DNA of 64,000 nt from Liolophura sinensis. Taxonomy: Eukaryota; Mollusca; Polyplacophora; Chitonida; Chitonidae. Location of the stretch: positions 19,215,808 through 19,279,807 of the forward strand of contig NC_088301.1 in assembly GCF_032854445.1 (NCBI RefSeq), in the 5' to 3' direction. The translations under genes and the position numbers were made by a program. Shown here piece after piece: positions 37,031-49,609 of this stretch; position 1 is the first letter of the stretch, and each line of letters opens with the position of its first letter. The notes under the pieces were generated by a model. That model did not search any database and was not told where the DNA came from. It saw only the letters and a program-made list of their open reading frames with translations.

Positions 37031-37268
37031 TTATTTATCTATTTATTTCATTGCTGATTTACGCCGTCTTCAAGAATATTTCACTTATACGACGGGGGCC
37101 AGCATTATGGGGGAAGGAAACCGAGCAGAATCCGGGGGAAACACACGACCATCCGCAGGTTGCTGCAAGATCTTCCCACGTACGGTCGGAGAGAAAGCCA
37201 GTATGAGCTGCCCTTGAACTTACAGCGACCGCATTGGCGGGACGCTCCTGGGTCAATACGCCGCACTG
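37031..37268 (-). repeat. SINE-A copy, head truncated
   Basis: The tail (ttatttatctatttatttc) is at the left, all central blocks are well preserved (atttcacttatacgacg, aggttgctgcaagatcttcc), and the right end stops within the head after the gggtcaatacgccgcactg region. The A box is lost. Confidence 0.85.
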
Positions 37269-40200
37269 GAACATGAAAATTTATGTAGGTGATTTAATCC
37301 TTTGAAATTAATGTCCGAAAAATTACCGTTGGTAAGACACAGGTGGGATTCATTAAACCCTGGGTTAATGTGTAGGAGGCCTGATTCATGGGTATAAGAT
37401 CTGTCAGCTGGCGATGATAAAACTATGAGGAATATGTACACATGTAAGTCAAAATATGAGGATTTGTAGCCATGAATATAGTGACTTAGAATTCAGAGAG
37501 AAGTCCAATTAAGCTTGTAAATGCTCCTCTAATATTTGTACGCAAAAGCGTCTCCGGCGGCTAGATTCAAAACGGTCCTAGAAAAGTGTGTATACTACAA
37601 GTTCCAATCTTGGATTAACCAGAAGTCATTGTCTTAAAGACTGCATGTCTTTATCCGGAAAAACGGAGCTGTTTATAGATTCACTTTCCAATGTATAATT
37701 AAGAAAAATTTAAAGTTCTTAACACTGAATGTGCACAAACCTCTAGTAACGCGGAAATAGATTCAAGTGACTTACAACGTTAATATAATAGATTCATGAT
37801 ATCAAGTGTATCAATACATTTCATTTGTCGTTAAACATCATATGTACAAATACATGTAAATACAGATGTAGATGTATTTTGGAGCTTGTCTAAGGTAAGC
37901 CTTGATGAAAGTAATAGCGAAATTTTCTTAATTATAATGCAAGGTATTTTGTTTATTTTAACTAATCGAGCAATGCTCATATTTGCTGGTGAATAGAGTA
38001 TCTATCGACGAAAAGACTCAGAAACGTGAGAATGCTTTATCAGTGACATAAAATATCAGTTATACACTGGGTTGGTGGGGGTTTAGGGTGGGTAATAAGC
38101 CATGTATAGCAGAAAAAAAATCACACTCCCTACAGCGCATGCATCGCTATCTACGTTCACTTTGCATCACTTCCACCGTTGGCAAATATTAACACAGAAA
38201 TCTTGATCAGGTCCAAGGTCGCTGGGTTCGCGGTGATGAAGAAGGAAGTCAAAAAATACAAAAACTATCCCTCTCTGCTCGTGTCTACCTTTACTTTTAA
38301 TAATACTTGATGTACATGCATTCTTTTTGTTCAAAGTATGCACAGCGCTAATACACCTGACACATGAGAATGTTTTATTTGTGCATGGATGCTGAGTATA
38401 GTTCCGCGGCATGACATCAGTGACGCTCAAGGCTTAGGCTAAACAAATCCACGTGCACCCAAATGTCAAAATTGTCTAGTGGCGGCAATGAAGTACAACC
38501 AACGATGACAGCTGCGCATGCGCCATATTTAATTACAGTTATAGCTTACACATGCCTATAACATCAGCATCGGATTTAACAGTCACTGCGGCTATATCGT
38601 GGCAAACAGGCACTAAAGCTTATTTCTTTAATTTAGCACATCTCGTTCTTCCGTGCCACTAGGCTATGTACTCTACACACAATCTAACAGTATGGCTACC
38701 ATTACCTGCACAAAACGTAGACAGGTAGTTGTGCACTTAAGACTTGCTGGATATTAACAGGTTTTGTCGTTTCCAGCTGTCGGCAGTCTAACCAGCCCAT
38801 GACATTAACAACGCATGAAGACAGTCATTACAAGAAATTACAAGTGGCACAGTCTAGAGCGTATTCATACTTCCATCAGGGACAGCGTATTCACACTACC
38901 TTACAAGATATGTCTAAATTAATCGGTACAGCAACCAATAGTTGGCGACCTATATATCACTAGTTCTATAGATACTGTCGACTGGAGACACGAAATGCTT
39001 CTATTCGACGCCATGGTACCATTATCACACCGGAAGTGATCTGTATTTGAGCTGTCGAGTTGAAAATGTTTTTGTTTTTTTAAATATATTTAACTGCGTA
39101 AAGCATCGTTTTTATCAAGTCGATCTGTCAGTTTGTTGATCGGTCGCTCTATCTGTCCGCCACATTTCTGACACAATATGATTTACTTCACGAGGGGCCT
39201 GCATGCAAGACAGCATCGACCCTTTGCGGGTGGTCTCAGCGATTGCTTATTGGCGCTTGTTAATTTGCGTTTGTTTATTTTTAAAAAGAAAAAAGTAACC
39301 CATAAACTTACCCCTTATTTCACAAAAACATCCACTACTTCAACATTTCTTCTGGGCTGTAAATCAAGGTATGTGTATATAGCTAAGGTATATGTCAAAC
39401 CAAACCACCTGGTGCTCGAAGGAGCTATATATCAGGTATTATAAATTGACCAGAAGGTACACTCTGCAAAGTAACTACAATCTTGCCATCCGTATGGCGC
39501 ATGACAGCTGAGACTTGTAGCTATATCTGACTGAAAAAAGTCACATGGGACAAGAATCCGGGAGGGAAAACATCAACCGTGAGAGGAAAGAAATATAAAT
39601 TAAACATAACTGCTGGCTTTTAGCATTATTCACACTCGACTTTGATTAAAGAATCCGTGCCATATCGTATTTTCGCCTGCGGATGTGTCACTGACGTTAC
39701 TAATGTTCACGTACATATATATATAAATATTCATGTACGATTTATGAGACAAGTTGCAAACTTTCTCCACTGTTTAGCTCGGCAATCCACAACAGGACTA
39801 CACGTACATAGAAAGGTGAATGTCATCAATCAGAGCAACGCCTACCTGATTTTTTTTTCTGATTGAAAGGTCTATAAGAATGTGACAAAGTCACCTATAA
39901 ATTACATCCAAGTTATGGCTACAATTAAAAGGCACGAAAAGACACATTGTAATTTTATAAACGGACCTGTTTCGGCATTTTGCATTTCCTTGACCATTTT
40001 CCAAAACAAATGATGAATTATAGAGTATCAAATGACGTCTCGTCTATTATAGAATCAAAAATCTTCTTCAGTGTGACATCATCCAAATAAATCAAATCTA
40101 GAATGTCAATGTATTGTATAAATTTTATCGGCATTATTATATAACAATACTCTGTTCTGCAATATGACTTCTGGAGTGAAAATATTAGTCAGTCAGACAA

Positions 40201-40334
40201 CGAATTCAATACAAACGCGACCAAGTCAGCTATTTTCGAAATGGCTCACATCAGTGTTCGTTGTGGAACTGGAACTGTTCGATTTGTGCTTAAGGCTTTC
40301 TCGAATATGTATTTGCTGCTCAAGGTGGTGGCCA
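37269..40334. other. unannotated spacer
   Basis: About 3 kb in which I recognise no gene or repeat family. Open frames are of chance length. Confidence 0.4.
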
Positions 40335-40400
40335 GTTCTATGGGTTGAGGAAACCGGAGTGCCAGGTGTAAATCTTCGCATTTGGGTAACTTAGGTCTAA
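40335..40400 (+). repeat. possible SINE-A variant fragment
   Basis: gaggaaaccggagtgccagg then tgtaaatcttcgcattt recalls the ggagtaaaccaccgaccttt variant block. Short and uncertain. Confidence 0.35.
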
Positions 40401-40564
40401 AGACAAAATCACCCACGTGTGACGTTACAGACTTGTGCACCCTAGTACACGGTGGAAGATAATTAAGGCGTGCGTGACAACGAAAAAGAAAGGTAAGGTT
40501 GCAAACTATTCCACAAGCGCTGCCAACAGAGTTGAGGAATTCAAAAATTACATGCTCAAGGTCA

Positions 40565-40610
40565 GGGGCCGCTTGCACAAAGGGATCGTAAAGTTAATTC
40601 GATTGTAAAT
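40565..40610. mobile_element. half copy of the foldback MITE family
   Basis: ggggccgcttgcacaaaggg matches the terminal motif at 28560. The opposite end is not clear. Confidence 0.45.
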
Positions 40611-40879
40611 CTTCAAGACCTCGGCCGCAGCGTTATACCTTAAAATGGACACCCTCTTGCTCGACGGGATTATAAGCTGCGACTTAGACTCAGAAATTAC
40701 AAACGGGCCGGCCCTGTTGTAAATATTATTAATCGCCCCAAAATTAACGCTAAGTACTAATACTTACCTTAGGTAAACTGTCTGTTAGTTTCAAATGGGT
40801 TCGCGAAGATGTGCAGTGCAATTGTCTCAAAAAAAAGATGTTACGAAGTTGTTGTTATTAGTTGCTGAATCATGATGAT

Positions 40880-41235
40880 GTAGAGCTCTTTGGAAAATGA
40901 AGGCAAGAAAAGTTATTAAGTTATAATCGCAAGGCAAGTACCCAAAACGACGTTTAAGACAAACTACCGAAGAACTAAGAAAGTATATAAAGTTTGAAAA
41001 TAGGACAAAATTATGCAAAGATAAGCAGCCAAAGGTTTTCAATGATTTTGGAAGGACCCAGGGTATGTTCTAGGCGACTGAGTGAAATCAGTATTCAAAT
41101 CGTGTAGGCCTACCGTGCTAGAAAATAAGCTGTCGACAGTAGATATGAATCTCGGTTGCGCTTTGATTGTAACTTTCGTATATCAAACGTGGCAATTTTA
41201 TTCAAGACGATCAATGTAATTCATCAGGAAATGGC
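40880..41235 (+). repeat. diverged dispersed repeat, copy 2
   Basis: Ordered short matches to 20340-20715 (see that entry). About as long and in the same orientation. Divergence is high, so the shared ancestry rests on order of blocks rather than identity. Confidence 0.55.
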
Positions 41236-41295
41236 TCTGGCAAGGCCTATTACAATCTATATACTACCTCAACCCAGGTAGTGTGGAGTGAGGTA

Positions 41296-41697
41296 CAATC
41301 AAAAAATTTATCTCCTAATTTCAATAGAGAGTCTGTTATCTGAGTTATCGTAGACTGCATTATGTTATTATAACATACAATTCTGTCATATTCAACATAA
41401 TATTCTGTTAGTCTAATAGAATCTTTATGGTAAATTAATAGAATATGTGTGTCATATTTAACATAACAATCTGCTTCAATAACATATAATAGAATCTTTA
41501 TGGTAAATTAATAGAATATGTGTGTTATATTTAACAGAACAAACTGCTTCAATAACATGTAATAGAATCTTTATGTTAAATTAATAGAATATGTGTGTTA
41601 TATTTAACAGAACAATCTGCTTCAATAACAGAATACATTCTATTATCACTCAGACAACAGACTTTCTGATAAAATTAAGAGATTATTTTTTTGAGTG
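41296..41697. mobile_element. MITE with about 69-bp TIRs and internal 73-bp repeats
   Basis: The left end (caatcaaaaaatttatctcc, later gtctgttatctgagt) and the reversed right end (cactcaaaaaaataatctct, later gtctgttgtctgagt) match at 54 of 69 positions by hand count. A TA lies at 41294-41295 and 41698-41699, consistent with a TA target site as used by Tc1/mariner-type transposases. The interior is AT-rich and holds three 73-bp direct repeats. No transposase is encoded, so movement would need a partner elsewhere. Confidence 0.85.
41414..41632. repeat. 73-bp tandem repeat inside the MITE
   Basis: taatagaatctttatg starts at 41414, 41487 and 41560. Units are nearly identical and carry short palindromic words such as ttaatagaat and taacagaac. 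Confidence 0.9.
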
Positions 41698-41870
41698 TAC
41701 TTTTTCCGGCAAAATAGAGATTTGGATGCCAACGGGACTGAACATCGTAGTTCTCTGGGAATAAATAAGTATTATCTAACCCGTTTGTCCACATATCGTC
41801 ATAGCTGAGACAGGAGTGAACAACGGGCTATACAGCTTGGACCCGACTGACTGAAAGGTAGGGAATGTTC

Positions 41871-42009
41871 ACCACTGACCAATGAGCCGCATGTTCAAAT
41901 ACCACCTCACCTTCCAACGTGTCGATTCCCCGAGCTCACGATAATGATACCCGCCGTCGTACATGTATAAGTGAAATATTCTTGACCAATCAAATAAATA
42001 AATAAATCT
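41871..42009 (+). repeat. SINE-A copy, decayed
   Basis: A decayed middle, then cgccgtcgtacatgtataag, tgaaatattcttga and caatcaaataaataaataaa. The acgccgtactc piece of the tail is deleted. No head. Confidence 0.7.
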
Positions 42010-42164
42010 AACGTGTCGAAGTTTCTTATGTAAACTGGCGAATTGGGGGGTATTCAGAAATACGCCTTTTGACAAGAGCACGCATGTATCAGTGATATTT
42101 AAGGCATGATTTAAAGCATTGGGACGCTCGGTGTACACATCGTACATAACTAAGACAGCCATCT

Positions 42165-42480
42165 AGTTATTTATTTATTTGTTATTTATTTAATTGTTGC
42201 TTAACGCCATACTCAAGAATTTTCCATGCACTTACACAATGGTGTCAGTTTTATGAATGTAGGAAACCTTAGCACCTGGCGTAAATCATGGAGATACTCC
42301 TAAACTTTTCCACATATGAGGTATCGATGTGTTCGCCATACTGGAGGAAGACAAGCGGTTTTAAACGAACGTTGGCAAACGGCCACACATCATCCCAGGG
42401 TTCCACAAGCAGTGAGAGCGTGGGAATCCACAAATTCCCTGCCCATGGATGGATTTGAACCAGCTCCTGAAATGTCTTGG
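42165..42480 (-). repeat. SINE-A variant copy, diverged
   Basis: The tail (ttatttatttgttatttatt) then cttaacgccatactcaagaa and a diverged variant block (cacctggcgtaaatcatgg). At the right end atggatttgaaccagctc could be an inverted B box. Confidence 0.55.
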
Positions 42481-43188
42481 CTATTGAAATGTCCTTCTTA
42501 CATCAACCAGCTATCACACAAGCCGTGAGCAGTCCTTTTGCAAAGCCTTTGTACAGCTCTATCTCTACTGACTCGGTTCCCGCTGAGATACTAGCACGCC
42601 AGAGCTTGGAGGATGGCGACAGTGAGACCGTCTTGCGGCCGCGTCCTGTGGCGTCGACACACTGACATGTCGTCACGACAGATCTTGTAATTCTACGCTT
42701 TCGTGATTCTTCGCTTTTCTTTGTGCAAGGTTTGAAAAAAGTCATAAAATCATGGTGTAGAGTTCATTTCCCCAATGGCCGAAGCAAAGGGACACAAAAA
42801 AGCAGAATCAGAGCGAGTTTTGTGGGTTTTATTGGCTAATGTGGAACATCACGCTTCCTGTGGACTCTTCTTACCCCCTCGACACAGGAGAAAGGCAAAC
42901 CACCTTCGAGTTACGTACGTCTCCTTGAATCACCTAATGCCGTACCATCGACTCCTTTAATCCGATGAAACAAACCTTAAGATCTACGACCAGTTCGTTC
43001 TGTCTCATGTCTTATTAACGAAAAGCTCTCTAATTTCTGAAAGTTGTTTTTACCGGATTGCTTTGACAGAGATTAAAGCCTGTTGGGTTTCCATTACTAC
43101 CCTTCACTTACATCGGAGTGCTCGAGGCGAGTTTTCAAAGACAAGCTTAATGTACACAGACAAGTGCTGGGCTGTTTCTCATACACAA
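42481..43188. other. unannotated spacer
   Basis: GC-richer patch at 42540-42680 with short open frames. Nothing recognised. Confidence 0.4.
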
Positions 43189-44159
43189 CACTCTTAAAAC
43201 TAAATTATTACGGTTAACACTGTAAAGATCTCGAGGAGTGACAGCACTTATATATTATAGTTATCTGAACAGTTTTATTATTGCTGTTTATCAATGTTTC
43301 AGCACTCATCAAAGTGTTCACATCCAAACTCCATAAGATGTTGGTTAATATTTCATCATGCCTCAAAGTGTTCACATCCAAACTCCATAAGATGTTGGTT
43401 AATGTTTCAGCACTCCTCAAAATGTTCACATTCCAACTCCATAAGATGTTGGTTAATGTTTCAGCACTCCCCAAAGTGTTCACATCCAAACTCCATAAGA
43501 TGTTGGTTAATATTTCATCATGCCTCAAAGTGTTCACATCCCAACTCCATAAGATGTTGGTTAATGTTTCAGCACTCCTCAAAATGTTCACATTCCAACT
43601 CCATAAGATGTTGGTTAATGTTTCAGCACTCCCCAAAGTGTTCACATCCCAACTCCATTAAGATTTGGTTAATGTTTCAGCACTCCTCAAAGTGTTCACA
43701 TTCCAACTCTATTATATGTTGGTTAATATTTCAATACTCTTCAAAATGTTTACATTCCAACTCCATAAGATGTTGGTTAATGTTTCAGCACTCCCCAAAG
43801 TGTTCACATCCCAACTCCATTAAGTTTTGGTTAATGTTTCAGCACTCCTCAAAGTGTTCACATTCCAACTCTATTATATGTTGGTTAATATTTCAATACT
43901 CTTCAAAATGTTCACATCCCAACTCCATAAGATGTTGGTTACTGTTTCAACACTCTTCAAAGTGTTCACATCCGAACTCCTTGAGTTGGTCAATCAATAC
44001 CTTAAAACCAAAATTGAAAATTCTTAATGGAGTTGAAACATCAGCACATTTGAAACTTTAACTCTTAATAAAAGTATTCAGACAAATGTAATTCTTATGA
44101 GGGCAGGCTGTCCCCGTGATTTTTACAGTGTTAAATGTAACACTTTAGTTTTAAGAGTG
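43189..44159. mobile_element. TIR element enclosing a 54-bp minisatellite
   Basis: The terminal 42 bp (43189-43230, starting cactcttaaaactaaa) are repeated inverted at 44118-44159, matching at 37 of 42 positions by hand count. The inner part of each TIR contains ttaacactgtaaa. Between them lies the 54-bp array. No clear target-site duplication is seen and no transposase is encoded. It is best described as a non-autonomous DNA element whose interior has become a minisatellite. Confidence 0.8.
43294..43990. repeat. 54-bp minisatellite, 12 exact-length units, 162-bp higher-order period
   Basis: Twelve consecutive units of exactly 54 bp start at 43294 and the thirteenth, diverged, starts at 43942. 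No unit among the twelve has an indel. Unit types alternate with a period of three: units starting atatttcatcatg recur at 2 and 5, units starting atatttcaatact at 9 and 12, and units with cactccccaaag at 4, 7 and 10. Because 54 is a multiple of three, long frames are open on both strands (255 codons at 43294-44061; also minus 43214-43645). Confidence 0.95.
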
Positions 44160-45433
44160 AACTTTTAATAACACGATCAGTGATAGCCTATAAACAATTA
44201 AACAGTTCATCATCAGTTTCGTTTTGAACCTTTCTCAGAAGTTTGCCGGAGGGAATACCCTGAGAATTCACAATGAAATCTGAAATCTGTTCGTCTTAGA
44301 AAACTGTGGTGTTCAATCAGTCTCAGGCATAATCTTTAGAAAAAAATCTTCTTTTTTTTGGAAATTTTGTTAAAATACCTGCCATATTAAAAGCTGGTGT
44401 TCAGTGTGACATCTTTGGTAAGCCTCGGCCTTATAGGGAATCACTTTCTGTCATATAAATGAGGCTGATCAACCAATCAACCAATGAATCGTTTCATGAA
44501 TTATCTCCGATGTGTGAAAACAAACTGTCCAGTCAGATTCTCCTGACTTTTTTTTTGCCCTCAAGGTGGTTCAGACGGATCGTTTCACGACTTTTCATTC
44601 TTTTTTGAAAAATCTATCAGAAAGGGAAACGTGTCAGCGCCCGTGTGTAGGCAACTGTCGGTCTAACGGGGTTCGCCTCCTACAGAAACCAATGCTGTAA
44701 AAAGTGTCAACACCCATATCTTGGTCTAACTAGTTTTACCTCCTCCCAGTGAGATATGTCAACCCTTTCGCATGTGTGGACAATTAAATTTTTCACCTCG
44801 ATAACGACGATCAGGTTTAGGGATGGATGAAAGCGAATTGTTTGGTCTCCGAAATTCAAAGGATGAATTTTTTCAGGTTTCGAAACGTATATGAAAATGT
44901 CCTTGCGAGACATTGTCATTTGCTATGTGGATAAAAAAAAGAAATGGCAGGTAAAATTGTAATATACAGATTACACAGCTGTGTTCCTGGAACTGTGTGT
45001 ATGGCAAAATACGACCGTGAAGTGACATGTTCTGTTTGAATAATGATCATCTACTCATGATTCTCGAGTGTCGAGTGGGCTCTGATTAGATGGAGAAATA
45101 CCAAATCTTCATGATTAATGATTCTACGTGAGGGAATAGTTTATGGGTTGTTTGTAGCCAAATACCGCATATTTCTATAACAACAACACTGGGGCATGCG
45201 TGGGAATTTTTCTTTTTCAATATAGTACATAGCACATGTGTCGGACATGTAAACAATGACTGGTAAACAATGGTAAAAACATGCTATTTGTTTGGACGTG
45301 AGTGTCAGTATACGAGTTAGTTGACTATAAATACAGAGATCAATCTTATAAAGCTGCCGCAACGTTACGTCAACAGCATTTAGCATTGTGACAAATCTCC
45401 TCGCTGTATGTTTTCGTTGATGTTACTTGCCAC
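44160..45433. other. unannotated spacer
   Basis: Short caat repeats at 44465-44490. Nothing else recognised. Confidence 0.4.
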
Positions 45434-45503
45434 GATATGCCTGAAATATTGCCGATGTGGCGTTAAGGTAAATAATCATTCATTCATTCATGCATTCATT
45501 CGT
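45434..45503 (+). repeat. SINE 3' tail with (CATT)n
   Basis: atatgcctgaaatattgccg then atgtggcgttaagg, followed by an imperfect (catt)n run. It has the layout of the SINE-A tail (gaaatattcttgagtacgg then cgtaaaac) but belongs to another subfamily. No head is visible upstream. Confidence 0.6.
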
Positions 45504-46574
45504 TGACGTAACGCCCGGCGCAAGTTGCTACTTTGTCTATGAGAAGCCCAGCACCACACTGCACGTTGCTCTGGGTGCGAGTGATCTTCAAATGTTGATT
45601 TGTCGATGGTTTTGAGTGGGTAGTCCAGATACTCCCTGTGGGTAAAGTTTTGGTCAAATATCCAAGCCAATCTCGCATGCGTCACACATGCAGCTCATTA
45701 GACGACCATCGCGTCGTGTCATTTAGGTGCGACAATATGGACAACGTAAGAGAATTTATACAAAGACAATAAAAAAAATCACGTTACAGACAGGCAAGTT
45801 TAGAAAAGGAACCCTGCTGGCTGTTATATGACTCCATTACACCTGTGAGTCATATATAACAACATAACCCTACATTCATCGTATAGGTCAATCATTACAA
45901 CACACAGTAGAATCACACACCGCCGCCCTTAATCCTTCACTTGAGTCATCTTTGTCAACGTTTTTTTTTTAGAAAGTAAATCAGCGTGTACTGAATATTT
46001 CACCACAATGTTCGCTTGTAGGATGTCGATCATGTCTTTCGGTCTCTTTAAGTCTACTATTTTTTACTCAGTCTTGATGATTTGCGATAAACAAACCTGT
46101 ACAAAATCATTATAAAGATTTGTCAGTAAAATGCAGGTTACCATTTCCCAAATACCACACTGTCCTCGCTGCTTTGGTTTTATCCTCAATGCTGTAAGCT
46201 TTTTATATTTTATGTCTTTAAGAGCTATAGCACTTTTCTTCTGTAGTGATTCTCTTTTCAGCGTTTACAGCTTAGCATAGTATGATAAGTTTATGGTTTC
46301 AGGTCCTTCCTTTTGTCATTTTTTACCAGAACCTAAATGGACCTTAGTGAACCCCGTAGAGAACCCTCATTTTCATGAGTTCCATGTACACCAGAATCTA
46401 GGCCAAATCGGATACATGTAAATTGTGGGTACCAGAGAGCAGATGCTCTATGTGAAGGTTTTCACTCCCATGCACTATATAGTGGCGTCGCTAACCTCTC
46501 CTTTATCCAAGGAATATTTGAGTCGTATATGTGAGTCATGATAAGAAACTCATTCCCATGAAAATTAAAGCACT
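45504..46574. other. unannotated spacer
   Basis: AT-rich. Nothing recognised. Confidence 0.4.
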
Positions 46575-46665
46575 GGGCCCGTGTTTACCAAATGTCTTAA
46601 GACTTAAGTCAAATATTACGTCTTAGACTTGTAGTCCAACACAAACGTTTTAAGACTTAAAGTCG
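46575..46665. mobile_element. decayed foldback MITE
   Basis: gggcccgtgtttaccaaatg resembles the left end of the 28.5-kb element. A gtcttaagacttaagtc palindrome and a later gttttaagacttaaagtc give it hairpin potential. The right terminus is not found. Confidence 0.45.
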
Positions 46666-47736
46666 AACACAGCTACAAATAAAATATTTTGCTCTAGAAT
46701 GTTTAAAATTTGTACACGGACTCTTTACTGCAGAACGATGTACTAACCACAATAAATTAATTTTTTCCTGCTCTGAGTTTGCAATTTATTATTTGCTTAC
46801 AGTTTTGTCGGATACCTGAACGAGGTTTTCTTTGATATATACCGTGAAACATTCTTCATTTAATGGTAAAACATAAATCAAGTGAAAAAAAGGGAGTCTG
46901 ATAAAAACCATAATGAAAAATTTATTATTGTTTGTCTAGTTTAGATTTGTCAAATAGCTAAATGTTTGAATTGATATTTTAATTTGCAATTGCAGTTAAT
47001 GCTCTGATGTTTGACCAGTAGGACTATATTACTATCTCGCGCCTATCATAGTGTGTAATCGGAAATGAACTGACCTCAGAGACAGTAGAGACCGTTGGAT
47101 CAGAGGTTACTGTCTACTGGCTATCCGGTGCAGGTCGCCAAAGGGGTTCATCGAAAAAGCGCACCCTTCGAGACGTCGTCTTCGACCTTGTCCTTTAATT
47201 GTGGGTAGCCATTTTCCAATGGAGCGCCAACACCCACCATTCACGCTATAGAGCCTACCGGTGGTCCAGCTGATTCCAGTCGTGAGGGGTAATTTAGCGG
47301 CGTCGAGCGGGGTGGCTAGAAAATTAAAATGGGTTGTAAAGGGAGAAGTAGAGTGTTTTTGATGGTCACACGAAGAGCAATTAGTATTCCTAATAGGTCT
47401 GCTTCAGCCAGGAGGAAACGCCTGGCTGAACAAATAACGGAATTAAACAGTGTTTAGGCGGCTGACATAGCCAACTCCCCGCATCCCTGTCACTGATATT
47501 TCCTGATTTAGGCATAATAGACCGTGCCGAGAGTACAGCGCTAAAGTTGGGACACGGTATGTGTATTTTGCAACCTTGATTTGTGTCAGCTACAGATGGC
47601 GTCCTCTTTAACACGTCTTATCATGCATTTCCTTTAACTGTTACGAAGAAAGGAAGACACTGACATCAAAAGCGTATTGCACATGCGCATCTGATGTGAG
47701 ATGTAAAATGCTGAAAAAATGTAAGACGTCGTAATG
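46666..47736. other. spacer with a GC-richer segment
   Basis: The stretch 47060-47340 is GC-richer, with no long open frame, and contains tgacct, a cagctg E-box and taattta words. A regulatory role would be a guess. Confidence 0.3.
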
Positions 47737-48003
47737 TAGAATACAAAAGACTGCAGGGTAGAGAGTAATACCAGAGCGGCAACAACAGCGTTATCGTTGG
47801 CAAATGGTCGGCACACGTTACCGGGCGAACCTGGCCTATTGTAAATTTACATTATTTAAGTTTTTAATTCCAACTGTTCACGTAAATGCTTAAAAGGTAG
47901 TCATTTATCTGCTCCCGCCTAGCACCAAGGTTTAAGCAGAATTTGTTTTAAGAAATGTTGTAATGTTAATTGCAATTTATTGGACGGCACAACTCTAGAA
48001 ACC
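47737..48003 (+). repeat. dispersed satellite-like fragment (blocks A-B-C-D)
   Basis: Ordered blocks: A (gactgcagggtagagag), then ggcaaatggtcggcac, B (cgtaaatgcttaaa), C (ggtttaagcagaatttg) and D (gcaatttattggacg). A and B recur at 59449-59620. C and D recur at 14343-14430. Confidence 0.75.
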
Positions 48004-49587
48004 TGTCTCAGGAGAAGAGCCAATATCTTTCCCTACATCATCCCTCTTGCATAGCTTGACTACAGTGATCCAGTTCTGTACTTTTCTAAGTAAATTTACC
48101 GTGTTATTGTTCATCTAATCAACCACCAAGGATTGTCACCTTTAAATTTTGGTCGGAAAAATGATCAACTTAAGATGGTTTTAGAATCCTCCTTTCTACC
48201 CCAATCCACTTCATACGAAATAGTAGGCCTCTCGTTTTCATAAAATCATTGAGTTTTCCAAAGAGTACATTCAAATAACATCGTTTTATTATGGGCATAA
48301 ATATCAACAAATCGTAAAATTCCAGATTTATTTTCCAGAGTAATAGTACCCCAGGATGTAATTTCCCCAGTTCCTTGTATACCGAAGGCCCTCCGTCTTT
48401 ACCTTAGCGTGGGTTATGACAGAAGCAGTTAAATTAGGGGGGTCAAGCTCACCAAGAAGGAACATGCATCCTGTTTTGCTGACCCCTGGAGGGGAAGCCA
48501 GGCACATTAAAGACGGCACCATGGTGTTCCAAAGCATTAGGCCTAAAACCTCACGAATCCGGTCCTGTCGCTGACGCGTGCATAGGCCATGACCCGTAAT
48601 TCCGCTCGGGAAAATGTTCTCTGGTCAAAACCACACTAACGTTTAGCTTCTCTCAGGTGAACTGTAAAAAACGCCCCGGTTTAGTTCTTGCTTTTCGTTC
48701 TGTAGCGAAGACGATCCTAGTTTCTAACCCAAAGCTCATCAGCCTTGAAGCCAGATTAGCTATTGCCTTTCCTCTTGCTACATCCGCTGCAGGCTCGCTT
48801 TTTGCACCCACTTCCGTTCTTCTCTGATAGCATTTCACTTGTCACCGAAGAATGTGTTTTTTTTTTACTTAAATCATGACTGCGTGGTATGTTAAACTTG
48901 TGTTGCATATCTAAAATAATGATAAGTATGTTCGATGTAGTGTGGCTATAATATACACGGTCAGATATCCATACTTTGGTTGAAACAAAGAAATACAAAA
49001 TGAAGACGGATAGCTATTTACGATCGGCTGTTACCACACCCTTATTAAGGGAACCATATATCATTCCTCTGGATTCAGTTAGGAAGTTTGTCCTCCAATG
49101 ATCAGTTTTAATAATACCGACTGTCGCAGGAAGGAATATATAAGTATATTTAGTATAGCCTGAGTGGTTTGCGTTGACTCCAATAAAGATAAAAGCTTTC
49201 TGACATAAGGTAATCATACATTACACGGATTTTGACAGAGAGACATTAAACATGCAAGAAATTTAGAGACGTATATACAATATTTTATTTGCACTTGCTC
49301 ATTTTTTAATTAAACATTCTCCTTGAAACTGTTTTATGTACTGGAGTATGCATCGTGAACAATCCCAGATGAGTCGCCTGTCTTGCCATCTAGATTTGTC
49401 CGAACGTTTTCTTTCTGATTCAAATCATGTCGTTTTTTCTAAAACATTATACTTTCTCCCATACCCATTGAACACCACAGAGAAGAAAATTTATGAAAAG
49501 AGGGAATTTGTAAGAATCATTTAAAATAAATAAGAAATACCATGTCGACGAGATTTTTAGCGCCAGAGCGAAACAATCGGTTGACAA
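48004..49587. other. unannotated spacer
   Basis: A 60-codon minus-strand frame at 48653-48838 has coding-like composition but no acceptor tract. Nothing recognised. Confidence 0.35.
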
Positions 49588-49609
49588 CGTTTTTGACGTC
49601 GACGTCTGA

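Noticed and set aside
40767-40780. U1 snRNA 5' end (atacttacctt)
   Set aside because: An 11-base match only. The following sequence has no U1 stem-loops or Sm site.
43294-43990. CRISPR array
   Set aside because: The 54-bp units are contiguous with no unique spacers, in a eukaryotic repeat setting.
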